Source: an uncultured Candidatus Saccharibacteria bacterium
Lineage (GTDB): Bacteria > Patescibacteriota > Saccharimonadia > Saccharimonadales > Saccharimonadaceae
NCBI GenBank assembly: GCA_948945085.1
Contig: CARBGY010000001.1
Location: 62,001 to 126,000 of the forward strand
DNA: 64,000 bases
Direction of reading: 5' to 3'
This document shows positions 9,313 through 18,645 of the stretch, one piece after another; position 1 is the first letter of the stretch, and each line of letters starts with the position of its first letter. A program made the translations under genes and the position numbers. Below the pieces are notes generated by a model. That model saw only the letters and a program-made list of their open reading frames with translations, made no database searches and was not told the DNA's origin.

Positions 9313-9349
9313 TAAAAAGTAGGGACAGTATATAACGCCTGTCCCTACT
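9313..9349 (-). terminator. Rho-independent terminator of rpoBC
   Basis: Perfect 11-bp inverted repeat (AGTAGGGACAG with CTGTCCCTACT; 9318-9328 and 9339-9349) with a 10-nt loop and a T5 run on the minus strand. It starts about 20 nt after the rpoC stop. Confidence 0.88.
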
Positions 9350-9369
9350 CGCCCCACTCCTTCACTTAC

Positions 9370-12300
9370 CTAGACTTCGGCTACATCTTCAGCGGACGGT
9401 ACGCTAGCAAGATCTTCATTGGCGAGCGCAACCTCTTCCTCTTCTTCCGATGCCACTGCTAGTGGTTTGACACCAGTACCAACTGGAATCTTGCGACCAA
9501 TAATGACGTTTTCTTTCAAGCCATTTAAGCGGTCGACTCGACCATTAATCGCGGCATTGATCAGGACGCGAGTAGTATCCTGGAATGACGCAGCAGAGAG
9601 GAAGCTATCGCTCCAAATACTGACTTTTGTAATACCAAGCAAGAGGTTCTCGTAAGTGGCAGGTTCTTTGCCGGCAGCCTCGAGACGTTGATTTTCAGCA
9701 ATAATCGCAGCCTTAGAAACGATGTCACCAGAGACGAAAATTGAGTCACCAGCTTCGTCAATCATGACGCGGCTAAACATTTGGCGAACGATAATTTCAA
9801 GGTGTTTCGCAGAAATTTCGTGACCTTGTGCAGCATAAACGGAGATAACGTCATTCATGATGTAACGGGCAGTCTCTTCGGCGCCTTTATACTTCAATAA
9901 ATCTTGGAGATTCAAAGAACCGGTAGTGAGACGATCGCCAGCTTCAAGATGGTCGCCAGAATGTACTAATATTTCAGCATCACCTGGAATTTCAACACGA
10001 ACAGCAGCTCCTGCGACACCAACGATAATAATAGCGTCGTCGGTTAACTGAGCATTACCGTCAATTGTAGCGATTAGAGGTTCTTTTCCGTTACCCCTGT
10101 CGGCAAGTACGTCGCCAGTTTGGATGCTAGCGCCATCTTTGATGGTTGGCTTACGACCTTCAAGTGGTATCCGAATAGTCTCACCGGCTTCAGGCGTGAT
10201 TTGGATAACGTATTTATTACCGTCTTCCCAAGTTTCAACAACACCGGCAACCGGAGCAACAAAGGCCTGACCTTTTGGAGCCCGAGCTTCAAGAAGCTCT
10301 TCCACACGCGGAAGACCACGAGCGATTGCGCCTGAACCTGCAACACCAGAACCGTGCTTAGTATCAAGAGTAAGCTGAGTACCAGGTTCACCGAGAGATT
10401 GTGCCGCAATAACGCCGACTGGTTGATTTGGCTCGACAAGAGCTCGAGTCGACATATCAACACCGTAAGCCTTTTGTGGTACACCGTTAATAGCCGTAGT
10501 AGTCAAAACTGACTGGATTTTAACGCTTTCGATCTTTTCGTCATCTTCGATTTGCTGTGCGATTTCAGGACTAATGAGTTGATCGGCATCAACATAGCCC
10601 GGAACTGGTTCAGCAGTGTAGCGACCGGCAATTCTAGCAGCAAAGGCAATACCAGTGTATTCACTTTCCTTCTTGAATACTTCAAAGCCTGGATCTGCAG
10701 CTTCTTCACTAGTTGTAAATACATCTTGAGCAACGTCAACTAGGCGCCTTGTCAAATAGCCAGAGTCCGCAGTACGAAGGGCGGTAGAAACCTGTCCTTG
10801 ACGAGCACCTCGAGTCGCAATGAAGGATTCAAGGGTGTTAAGACCTTTCTTATAGCTACTTTTAACTGGAAGCTCGATTTCATTGTTGTTGATGTCAACC
10901 ATGATACCGATTTCAGCAGAAGCGAGTTTAATGTTAGAAACACTACCACGAGCACCAGAGTTAACCATAACGGCAATATCGGTGTCCATACTAGCGAGCT
11001 TGCTCTTTAAGAAGTCAGAGATTTTCTTGTCGATATCGCGCCAGTTAGCAACGGTCAAATTATAACGTTCTTCTTCGGTAACTAAGCCTTGATCGAATTG
11101 TTCCTGGATCAAAGCGGTTTTAGCATCACCTTCGGCAATGAAGTCATCGATTTCTGGATAAGTTGGGTAGTCATCTTTTGCTGTCGATACTGAAGCAATC
11201 GTTTCGTACTCGAAGGCTAGATTCTTAACAGCGTCAGCGGTTTTAACTGTCATCTCGGCGCCATACATATCAAAGATATCAGCCATAACTTTCTTGAGCT
11301 GTTTGCTAGTCTGAACGGAATCATCGTAAGGATAATCCTTCGGCAAGATCTCATTAAAGATAACGCGGCCAAGTGTAGTATTACGGATATCACCTTTAGC
11401 AAAAACGCGAATAGGAGTCTGTAGGGCGATTAATCCCTGGTCGTAAGCCATCTCAGCTTCGTAGACTGAGCTAAATGGTTTAACTTCCTTCGTTTCGGTG
11501 CCCGGCTTATCATAAGTTAAGTAATAGATACCAAGTACTACATCCTGATAAATGGCTAGTACTGGAGCACCATCCGCTGGCTTGAGCAAGTTTTTGCCGG
11601 CCGACATAAGTTCACCAGCTTCAGCTTGGGCAGCATCAGAAAGTGGGAGATGAACCGCCATCTGGTCGCCGTCATAGTCGGCATTGAAACCGCTCGCTAC
11701 AAGAGGGTGAAGCTGAATCGCCTTACCGTCAATAAGCTTGGGTTGGAAAGCCTGTACTGAAAGTCGGTGCAAACTTGGTGCACGGTTGAGGAGGACGTAT
11801 TTACCTTTAATACACTCGTCTAAGCCGTCCCAAACTACGGCTTCGCCAGCGTCAATCATGCGAGTAGCTGAACGAATATTGGCTGCGTACTCATTAGTAA
11901 TTAACCAAGAAATGACGAATGGTTTGAAGAGTTCAAGGGCCATTTGTTTTGGTAGACCACATTCGTTTAGCTTTAGTTCAGGACCAACCACGATCACAGA
12001 ACGTCCAGAGTAGTCAACGCGTTTACCAAGCAGGTTCTGGCGAAAGCGACCTTGTTTACCTTTGAGAAGGTCAGAAATACTTTTTAGTTTGCGACGGCCA
12101 TTTTGAGCGCTAGCACTACGGCTACCATGAACTGCCGAGTTATCAATCAAGGCGTCAACTGCTTCTTGGAGCATACGCATCTCGTTATGGCAAATAACAT
12201 CTGGTGCGTGTAGCTCAAGAAGCTTCTTGAGACGGTTATTACGGTTAATTACCCTTCGGTAAAGATCGTTTAAATCACTTGTTGCAAAGCGACCACCAGG

Positions 12301-13233
12301 AAGTGCAATCATTGGACGTAGATCTGGAGGAATGACTGGAACAACCGTAAGAATTAAGTCAATTGGCTTAATTCCAGCAGCTTCCATTCCCTCGAGAACC
12401 TTAAGACGCTTCATGATGCGCTTTTGTTTCTGTCCTTTAGAGTTCTCTACTTCCTCGCGAAGTTCAGAAATCATGGTTTTTAGATCGATTTCGTCAAGCA
12501 AGCGCTTAATAGCAGTAGCGCCCATCTCAACTTCGATGAGATCTTCATATTCTTCTGGCAAGTTACGATATTCTTGCTCGCCAATAACAGCACCCTTTTG
12601 CATTTTCTCAAGCATGTTTTTACGCATAGCGTAATCACTTTCAAGTGCTTGAGATTCTTTAGTTTGTTCATCAACTAAGGATGCTACATTCGCATTCGGC
12701 TCAGCAGCCATTTTCTCGTAGCGCAAGCGAATTGCTTCACGTGCGGCGACGGTATTAGCTTCAAGGTCGGCCAGAGTTTTAGCAATTTCCTCATCTTTAG
12801 CACTTACAATCAAATACGATGCAAAGTACACTACTTTTTCAATATTTTTAACGGTTAAGTTAAGTAACACACTAAGTGCGCTTGGGGTGCCACGCATAAA
12901 CCAGATATGTGCAACTGGTGCAGCAAGAGTGATGTGCCCCATACGCTCACGACGAGAAATACTTTTAGTAACTAAGTTCCCTTCTTTGTCAACGGCAGCC
13001 TCACGAGAACGCACGCCCTTTAGTTTTGAGTCATGTGGGTTAATATCCTTAACTGGACCAAAGATTCTTTCACAGAACAAGCCGTCACGCTCCGGTTTTT
13101 GGGTGCGATAATTAATGGTTTCCGGTTTTAAAACTTCACCGTAACTCCAGTTTAAGATGTCTTCTTTACTGGCAACGCTCAAACGAATTGAATCGAAATC
13201 ATTGGCGCTGATAAAGTTATCCATCCAAGCCAT
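9370..13233 (-). CDS. rpoC: DNA-directed RNA polymerase subunit beta'
   Basis: A 1287-residue beta' subunit. The catalytic loop is NADYDGDQ (usual form NADFDGDQ), and the lid, rudder, bridge-helix and trigger-loop regions are recognisable (for example ARQGQVSTALRT and GIIAAQSLGEPGTQL). Only four cysteines occur, and none is at a zinc position. The N-terminal zinc ribbon (here residues 62-91) keeps its flanks (GLFCERIFGP and RRERMGH) but none of its four cysteines. The second site (about 840 and 913-926) has AINGVPQKAYG where GVCxxCYG is expected. The ATG at 13233 follows GGAGAGGAG and begins 1 nt after the rpoB stop codon; an upstream in-frame codon at 13293 inside rpoB is unlikely. Confidence 0.97.
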   Translation of the reverse strand: MAWMDNFISANDFDSIRLSVASKEDILNWSYGEVLKPETINYRTQKPERDGLFCERIFGPVKDINPHDSKLKGVRSREAAVDKEGNLVTKSISRRERMGHITLAAPVAHIWFMRGTPSALSVLLNLTVKNIEKVVYFASYLIVSAKDEEIAKTLADLEANTVAAREAIRLRYEKMAAEPNANVASLVDEQTKESQALESDYAMRKNMLEKMQKGAVIGEQEYRNLPEEYEDLIEVEMGATAIKRLLDEIDLKTMISELREEVENSKGQKQKRIMKRLKVLEGMEAAGIKPIDLILTVVPVIPPDLRPMIALPGGRFATSDLNDLYRRVINRNNRLKKLLELHAPDVICHNEMRMLQEAVDALIDNSAVHGSRSASAQNGRRKLKSISDLLKGKQGRFRQNLLGKRVDYSGRSVIVVGPELKLNECGLPKQMALELFKPFVISWLITNEYAANIRSATRMIDAGEAVVWDGLDECIKGKYVLLNRAPSLHRLSVQAFQPKLIDGKAIQLHPLVASGFNADYDGDQMAVHLPLSDAAQAEAGELMSAGKNLLKPADGAPVLAIYQDVVLGIYYLTYDKPGTETKEVKPFSSVYEAEMAYDQGLIALQTPIRVFAKGDIRNTTLGRVIFNEILPKDYPYDDSVQTSKQLKKVMADIFDMYGAEMTVKTADAVKNLAFEYETIASVSTAKDDYPTYPEIDDFIAEGDAKTALIQEQFDQGLVTEEERYNLTVANWRDIDKKISDFLKSKLASMDTDIAVMVNSGARGSVSNIKLASAEIGIMVDINNNEIELPVKSSYKKGLNTLESFIATRGARQGQVSTALRTADSGYLTRRLVDVAQDVFTTSEEAADPGFEVFKKESEYTGIAFAARIAGRYTAEPVPGYVDADQLISPEIAQQIEDDEKIESVKIQSVLTTTAINGVPQKAYGVDMSTRALVEPNQPVGVIAAQSLGEPGTQLTLDTKHGSGVAGSGAIARGLPRVEELLEARAPKGQAFVAPVAGVVETWEDGNKYVIQITPEAGETIRIPLEGRKPTIKDGASIQTGDVLADRGNGKEPLIATIDGNAQLTDDAIIIVGVAGAAVRVEIPGDAEILVHSGDHLEAGDRLTTGSLNLQDLLKYKGAEETARYIMNDVISVYAAQGHEISAKHLEIIVRQMFSRVMIDEAGDSIFVSGDIVSKAAIIAENQRLEAAGKEPATYENLLLGITKVSIWSDSFLSAASFQDTTRVLINAAINGRVDRLNGLKENVIIGRKIPVGTGVKPLAVASEEEEEVALANEDLASVPSAEDVAEV

Positions 13234-13234
13234 T

Positions 13235-16200
13235 TTACAACTCCTCTCCGAGGTCAGCATCAAGATCGACGTCTGCCATGTCTTCGTCGTCAAACTCTTC
13301 GTCTGCCTCTGTTACTTCTACCCCCTCATCATCTATCATTTCTTTAACTTCCTCATCTTCATCGAGATCAATTAAAGTATTTTCTAAGTTTTGGTGACCA
13401 TGCTGGGCGTAAATCAAACGATCGTCATGCTCCTTTTCGATTTCGCGAGATGTTTTCTCGATTACGTCACTAGCATCGGCCGATTCACCGTGATCAAGGA
13501 GGTCAACTTTCAAACCAAGTCCCTGGAACTCTTTTACAAGAACGTTGAAGCCTTCTGGAAGCTTTGGCCCCTCAATTGGTTCACGCTTAATAATTGACTC
13601 ATATGCCTTTGCGCGTCCGTAAACGTCGTCTGACTTAATTGTGAGCATCTCTTGCAAAGCGGTAGCAGCACCATAAGCTTCGAGCGCCCATACCTCCATT
13701 TCTCCGAAACGCTGACCACCGTTCTGAGCCTTACCTCCAAGTGGCTGCTGGGTAACTGCGGTATATGGACCTGTTGAACGAGCGTGGATTTTATCTTCAA
13801 CCATGTGGTGAAGTTTGAGCATATGCATAACACCAACGCTTGTACGCTCATTGAACGGCTCACCAGTCAGACCATCGTAGAGTTGAACCCTACCATCAGG
13901 AGCAAATCCGGCTTTTTCAAGTTGCTCAGAAATTACTTCATCGGGTACACCGTTAAAGCTTGGGGTAGCAACTTTGTATCCTAGAGCGCGAGCAGCCATA
14001 CCGAGGTGAACTTCGAAGAGCTGACCGAGGTTCATGCGGCTTGGCACACCCATTGGGCTGAGCAGGACATCGATCGGTGTACCGTCTTCCATAAATGGCA
14101 TATCTTCCACAGGAAGAATGCGGGAGACGACACCTTTGTTACCGTGGCGACCTGCAATTTTATCACCAACACTAATCTTACGCATTTCGGCAACATAAAT
14201 CTTAATTTGCATCAGGACACCAGCTTTAAGTTCGTGGCCCTGATCGCGAGTATAAATTCTTACACCGACAACCTTACCAGTACTAGAACCATTCATCCGA
14301 ACAGAAGTATCACGCACATCTTTAGCTTTTTCACCAAAGATAGCGCGAAGCAAACGCTCCTCGGAGCTAAGTTCCTGTTCACCCTTTGGAGTGATTTTAC
14401 CAACAAGAATATCACCAGGCTGTACTTCGGAGCCAACTACAACAATACCGTCTTCGCCGAGATGACGCAAACTTCTTTCAGGAACATTCGGAATATCACG
14501 TGTAACTTGTTCTGGACCAAGTTTAGTTTCACGAACTTCTACGTCAAAATCTTTAATGTTGATTGAAGTTAACTTGTCGTCTTCAACTAACCGCGAAGAA
14601 ATCACGATAGCATCGTCCATATTGTAACCGCGCCACGGCATGAAGGCAACTAATAGATCTTTGCCTAGTGCCAGTTCACCGTTTGTGACAGAGGCGCCTT
14701 CAATGAGAATATCGCCTTGTTTTACTTTTTGACCACTAACGACCTTAACGCGTTGATTATAACAACGGTCGTCATTAGTCTTTTCGAAATGCTCAAGTTT
14801 ATACTCTTTTTCGCCGTCCTTATATTTTACGATGACGCTAATACCGTCAGCCTTTTTCACTTCACCATCAGCTTCAGCCACGACAACCTGAGAAGTGTTC
14901 ATAGCAACTTCGTGTTCAATACCTGTACCAACCGTTGGTGCGTCATTCTTAAGCAAAGGCACGGCTTGTTTCTGCATAGCGCAAGCCATAAGCGAACGGT
15001 CGACACGGTTCTTTTCGACGAACGGAATCAAGCTAGCACTAGTACCAAGAATTTCTTTGTGGGCGGCATCAATATGAGTAACTAGGTTCGATGCAACTTG
15101 GCTCGGACGCCCCTTCACACGAGCAGAAACCCATTCCTCAACAAACTCACCTTTATCATTTAACTTAACACTCGCATCAGCAATAATCATATCGTCTTCG
15201 CTAGCGGCGTCAACATAGACAACTTCATCGGTGACTTTGCCATTCTTGACAACACGATATGGCGCTTCGATAAAACCATACTCGTTGATACGGGCATAAG
15301 TAGCGAGGTTCAACACAAGACCAACGTTACCACCTTCTGGGGTTTCGACGGTACAGATACGACCGTAATGGGTTGGGTGTGCATCACGAACATCAAAGCC
15401 GGCACGTTCTCGAGTTAAGCCGCCTGGACCCATACTTGACAAGCGACGCTTGTGGGCAAGCTCAGAGTAACCGTTGACCTCATCCATGAGCTGCGAGAGC
15501 TGTGAGCTAGAGAAGAATTCTTTGACAGCTGCAACTACTGGGCGAGAGTTTAAGAGCTGAGATGCGCTAACATCTTCTGGGCTAACCATTGACATGCGGT
15601 CAAGGATGTTCCTTTGCAATCGAAGCATACCGAGTCGGAACTGGCGCTGGACCAATTCGCCAACTAATTTCACGCGGCGGTTACTTAGGCTATCGATGTC
15701 ATCTGGTGCTTCTTGGGTATTGTTAAGACGAATAATTTCACTAATAATCGCAACCACGTCCTTCATTTGAAGAGTACGGTGTTCAGAGTCGTTAGGCGTA
15801 TCATAACCGAGGCGACGATTAAGTTTAAAACGACCAACACGAGAAGAGTCATAACGGCGCGGATCGAAGAAGGCGCGCTCAATCATGGATTTTGCGTTAT
15901 CGACGGTTGCGAGATCGCCCGGGCGAAGTCGGCGATAAACTTCAAGAAGAGCAGCTGATTGACTAGTGGCGGTATCTTTGGCGAGAGTTTCATTAATAAA
16001 ACTCACTGGACCGTTGTCGACTTCGGCAAAGGTCGCACGAATTTCATCTTCTTTAGCTAAACCAAGCGCTTTTAGGAAGGTCGTAACTGGAATTTTGCGA
16101 CGGCGGTCGATTTTAACATTAATACAACCGCTGCTGGTGGTCTCAAATTCAAGCCAAGCACCGCGGCCAGGAATAACTTTTGCACCATAGCAACGCTTGC

Positions 16201-16657
16201 CGTTAACATTTTCAGCCGTAAAGAAGACACCAGCAGAGCGAATCAACTGAGAAACAACTACGCGCTCAGTACCGTTGATAATAAAGGTTGCGCGATCGGT
16301 CATCCAAGGGTAATCACCAAAGTAGATGTCCTGTTCTTTGACTTCACCGGTGACTTTATTAGTAAGTTCCACCATAACATGCAAAGGCGCCGCATAAGTT
16401 GATAAGTTATACTTAGCGGTTTTCTCGTCTTCGACTGGAGCCTTAAAGTAATAGTCTTTAAACCTAAGCGATAGTTTTGCTCCCGTGTAGTCGTCGATAG
16501 GGTTCAATTCATTGAACACTTCACGAAGACCTGATTTAACAAAATCCTCCCAGCTATCCTTCTGATGTGCAATCAGATCAGGGATAGGAAGGGCCTGGTC
16601 GCCTTCAGTGAAGAACACTCGGCCACCATCAACTGCGTTAGTTGTTGCCTTACTCAC
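13235..16657 (-). CDS. rpoB: DNA-directed RNA polymerase subunit beta
   Basis: A 1140-residue beta subunit, compact compared with the E. coli protein. The rifampicin-pocket region (SSQLSQLMDEVNGYSELAHK followed by RRLSSMGPGGL), the catalytic-centre segment with GxNxxVA-like MPWRGYNMDDA and the C-terminal KMLKLHHMV-like region (HMLKLHHMVEDK) are conserved. The rpoB-typical fork around DFDVEVRETKLGPE is also present. The acidic C-terminal tail (about 60 residues) is rich in Asp and Glu. The start is GTG behind an AGAGAGG SD. rpoB is not preceded by rplJ-rplL here but by a 785-bp non-coding stretch with its own strong promoter. Confidence 0.97.
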   Translation of the reverse strand: MSKATTNAVDGGRVFFTEGDQALPIPDLIAHQKDSWEDFVKSGLREVFNELNPIDDYTGAKLSLRFKDYYFKAPVEDEKTAKYNLSTYAAPLHVMVELTNKVTGEVKEQDIYFGDYPWMTDRATFIINGTERVVVSQLIRSAGVFFTAENVNGKRCYGAKVIPGRGAWLEFETTSSGCINVKIDRRRKIPVTTFLKALGLAKEDEIRATFAEVDNGPVSFINETLAKDTATSQSAALLEVYRRLRPGDLATVDNAKSMIERAFFDPRRYDSSRVGRFKLNRRLGYDTPNDSEHRTLQMKDVVAIISEIIRLNNTQEAPDDIDSLSNRRVKLVGELVQRQFRLGMLRLQRNILDRMSMVSPEDVSASQLLNSRPVVAAVKEFFSSSQLSQLMDEVNGYSELAHKRRLSSMGPGGLTRERAGFDVRDAHPTHYGRICTVETPEGGNVGLVLNLATYARINEYGFIEAPYRVVKNGKVTDEVVYVDAASEDDMIIADASVKLNDKGEFVEEWVSARVKGRPSQVASNLVTHIDAAHKEILGTSASLIPFVEKNRVDRSLMACAMQKQAVPLLKNDAPTVGTGIEHEVAMNTSQVVVAEADGEVKKADGISVIVKYKDGEKEYKLEHFEKTNDDRCYNQRVKVVSGQKVKQGDILIEGASVTNGELALGKDLLVAFMPWRGYNMDDAIVISSRLVEDDKLTSINIKDFDVEVRETKLGPEQVTRDIPNVPERSLRHLGEDGIVVVGSEVQPGDILVGKITPKGEQELSSEERLLRAIFGEKAKDVRDTSVRMNGSSTGKVVGVRIYTRDQGHELKAGVLMQIKIYVAEMRKISVGDKIAGRHGNKGVVSRILPVEDMPFMEDGTPIDVLLSPMGVPSRMNLGQLFEVHLGMAARALGYKVATPSFNGVPDEVISEQLEKAGFAPDGRVQLYDGLTGEPFNERTSVGVMHMLKLHHMVEDKIHARSTGPYTAVTQQPLGGKAQNGGQRFGEMEVWALEAYGAATALQEMLTIKSDDVYGRAKAYESIIKREPIEGPKLPEGFNVLVKEFQGLGLKVDLLDHGESADASDVIEKTSREIEKEHDDRLIYAQHGHQNLENTLIDLDEDEEVKEMIDDEGVEVTEADEEFDDEDMADVDLDADLGEEL

Positions 16658-16813
16658 AATATCCTCTCTTTTAGTGTTGATAATCTCTCGCAGAGCGAGT
16701 CAAACTTGTATTACCGAACAAGCTTGTAGCGCCGAAGATTAACTGTGATATCTTGCGCCTAAGTCGCCATCTCTTGCGCATTAGAAAACACCACTCACTA
16801 CTTCTTATCTTTG

Positions 16814-16841
16814 ATTATACTGAAAATAACAAATTTTTCAA
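16814..16841 (-). promoter_or_regulatory. Promoter of rpoBC
   Basis: TTGAAA (16836-16841) and TATAAT (16814-16819) on the minus strand with a 16-bp spacer. The transcript would have a leader of about 150 nt containing a short CTCGC/GCGAG hairpin just upstream of the SD, so leader-based control of rpoB is possible. Confidence 0.75.
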
Positions 16842-17330
16842 GAGGTTTTGTAAATATTAGCTATTTATAATTGAATTGAAAGATTATTTAATCCAACATG
16901 AGATAATGTCGATATTCGATGAGTACGCGACCGATCTGGAGGATGTCAGATGTAGCATGTAGTATTCTTGCTATCTTGAGCGAGAAGTTTCTTGACAATA
17001 TTTTGGTTCATAACCTCTCTACAAAAAGGCGACCACGGCCGTCTTCTTCATGATTTTAGTTTTTGAGGTGCATCTAACCAAAAAACCACCTTCACAACTA
17101 GGTACTTCGGCGGTTTTTTGAACATATAAGCTCTCAACTTATCGTTGGCTCGCAGTTAGCCATATGTTCTTTCGAACTGTTTTAAGTATAACTTATGTTA
17201 ATATGAAAAGCAAGAATATTTTAAAATTATGCGATGAACTTTTATAGTATTTTTTACAACGTTTGTCGTCTTTACCTCTGTTATTATAGTGGAAAACTTT
17301 TAGGTATTTTTTACAACATCTACGTACTGC
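16842..17330. other. Non-coding stretch between rpoB and a divergent gene
   Basis: No convincing gene. It holds an imperfect terminator-like hairpin at 17080-17119 (AAAAAACC.CC with GG.GGTTTTTT), which would work in either direction, and two direct repeats at 17237 and 17295. A short minus-strand open frame (about 16872-16990) reads like the end of an XRE-type helix-turn-helix protein but has no start or complete domain. I found no tmRNA, RNase P or SRP RNA signature. Confidence 0.5.
17237..17317. repeat. Two direct repeats upstream of the 17.4-kb gene
   Basis: AACTTTTA-(T)AGTATTTTTTACAAC at 17237-17260 and its near copy at 17295-17317 (one substitution and one indel), 58 bp apart and just upstream of the promoter at 17331. 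They look like tandem binding sites for a regulator or an UP-like element. Confidence 0.55.
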
Positions 17331-17359
17331 TTGACATTTTTAAAAATGTGTGATACAAT
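17331..17359 (+). promoter_or_regulatory. Strong promoter of the 17.4-kb membrane-protein gene
   Basis: TTGACA (17331-17336), 17-bp spacer, TACAAT (17354-17359). The leader of about 80 nt contains a hairpin with perfect arms GCACATTA and TAATGTGC before the SD. Confidence 0.85.
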
Positions 17360-17444
17360 GAAAGCATAAGATATTAAGTCTAGCACATTATAAACTCGGT
17401 TTTAGTGTTATGTAATGTGCAATTCATTTTAAAGGAGGGTAAAA

Positions 17445-18020
17445 ATGAAACAACAAGTTAAGCATTACCAGATGATTTACAGGCAGGTGTTGACACTCGT
17501 AGGTGTGATCTCGCTAATGATTGGCGGTAGAATTTGTTCGCTCTGGCTGCATAAAGGCGCCGTGGGGTTTGAGTTATCGCCCACTAGTCTATCGGACTGT
17601 TTGAAATTATGGGCAGTCTGGGTGATAGGCTTAAGCGTAAGCATGTCGCCGTGGGAAATAGCAAGATTAGTGGCAGCACTAACGCTCTGTCCTGGATACA
17701 ACGAGAAGTATCTAAAAACTGATACGCTTAAGACGGGCAAAGAGCTCCTTCTCGGCATCATAATAGTTTTCTTTTTGTTTATATTCAAATGGACAGATCG
17801 TCGCTTCCAGTTTGGCTTAGTAGCATTTTTTCTATGGCTATGCGTGAACGTAATTGAAGCCTATGCATTGCTCCTGATAGATTTCGCAAGCGCGCTTGGT
17901 CGGGCAATGAAGTCATATCGGAGTGCCTTGTTGACAGAGGCTGACGCAGTAACTGAGGAGGACAGTGGTTTTGGGACTATCGGTTCGACGGCTAACATTC
18001 AGGATAGCACGATACAGTAA
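17445..18020 (+). CDS. Small membrane protein of unknown function
   Basis: A 191-residue protein I do not recognise. It has four or five hydrophobic segments (about residues 14-32, 53-72, 75-90, 105-120 and 126-150) and a polar Ser/Thr/Asp-rich tail. The start follows AAAGGAGGG at ideal spacing. It is transcribed opposite to its neighbours and has a canonical promoter with a structured leader. It belongs to a set of six such genes in this window (with those at 22.1, 25.5, 30.7, 56.9 and 60.1 kb). A perfect 10-bp terminator follows. Confidence 0.7.
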   Translation: MKQQVKHYQMIYRQVLTLVGVISLMIGGRICSLWLHKGAVGFELSPTSLSDCLKLWAVWVIGLSVSMSPWEIARLVAALTLCPGYNEKYLKTDTLKTGKELLLGIIIVFFLFIFKWTDRRFQFGLVAFFLWLCVNVIEAYALLLIDFASALGRAMKSYRSALLTEADAVTEEDSGFGTIGSTANIQDSTIQ

Positions 18021-18024
18021 AACC

Positions 18025-18054
18025 AATGGCGGCCAGAACGGCCGCCATTTCTCT
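18025..18054. terminator. Bidirectional terminator between convergent genes
   Basis: Perfect 10-bp stem (AATGGCGGCC with GGCCGCCATT, 18025-18034 and 18040-18049) with a 5-nt loop, between the plus-strand membrane-protein gene and the minus-strand KH gene. TTTCTCTT follows on the plus strand. Confidence 0.8.
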
Positions 18055-18071
18055 TGTCCGGTTTATACTGC

Positions 18072-18491
18072 TTAAATCTCGAGATCGTCAAGATCAGCAA
18101 GTTCGGCACGCGTTTTCTCGGCGATGGCGTTTTCAGAAGCGCCACCATCCATTGGAGCTTCATCTTCTAACTCGTCATCGCGAAGCTCACCGGCAGCTTC
18201 GGCATTCGCTCGAGTCTCGCGAGAAGCGCGGTAGCCACCCTCATCGTCGGTGTTGACGACTTTAAGGTTATATCTTGCACCATTCTTGGTACCTAAAACT
18301 CTGAGCAATGTACGGATACTCTGAGCAGTTGCACCTCGCTTGCCAATGACGCGACCAACGTCTTCTGGGTCAACGCTCAAACTTAATAAGACACCTCGCT
18401 CGTCAATTTCGCGGTCGACAACGACTTTGTCTGGATTATTGACGAGGGTTTTTACGATGTATTCTACAAATTGTTGGTCAATGGTTGCCAT
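18072..18491 (-). CDS. khpA: KH-domain RNA-binding protein (KhpA-like)
   Basis: A 139-residue protein whose first 80 residues match KhpA/YlqC: a short KH domain with the GxxG loop in VIGKRGATAQSIR. KhpA, usually with KhpB, binds RNA and affects cell division and small-RNA activity in Gram-positive bacteria. The remaining 60 residues are acidic and probably disordered, an extension beyond the usual length of about 80. Its place beside rpsP is the classical rpsP-ylqC neighbourhood. SD GGAGA precedes the ATG. Confidence 0.88.
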   Translation of the reverse strand: MATIDQQFVEYIVKTLVNNPDKVVVDREIDERGVLLSLSVDPEDVGRVIGKRGATAQSIRTLLRVLGTKNGARYNLKVVNTDDEGGYRASRETRANAEAAGELRDDELEDEAPMDGGASENAIAEKTRAELADLDDLEI

Positions 18492-18604
18492 AAGGTCTCC
18501 AGTTATTAGTTATGTTATACTTATATTATAGCACAAACTTTTAAAAAACAAGATTTTCGATATTTTATAGTTTTTCGCAAGCATAACTGTTTTAAAGTAC
18601 CACA

Positions 18605-18629
18605 AAAAAGACCCGCTATGGGTCTTTTT
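18605..18629 (-). terminator. Terminator of rpsP
   Basis: Perfect stem AAAAAGACCC with GGGTCTTTTT (18605-18614 and 18620-18629) and a 5-nt loop, with a T-run on the minus strand. Confidence 0.88.
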
Positions 18630-18645
18630 CGCTTCTAGAGGACGA

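Noticed and set aside
16872..16990. Minus-strand frame resembling the end of an XRE-type helix-turn-helix protein (LKIARILHATSDIL)
   Set aside because: Only about 35 codons, no start codon or first half of the domain in any frame; could be chance or a remnant.
16842..17330. Structural RNA gene (tmRNA, RNase P RNA, SRP RNA, 6S RNA)
   Set aside because: None of the conserved cores of these RNAs was found on either strand.
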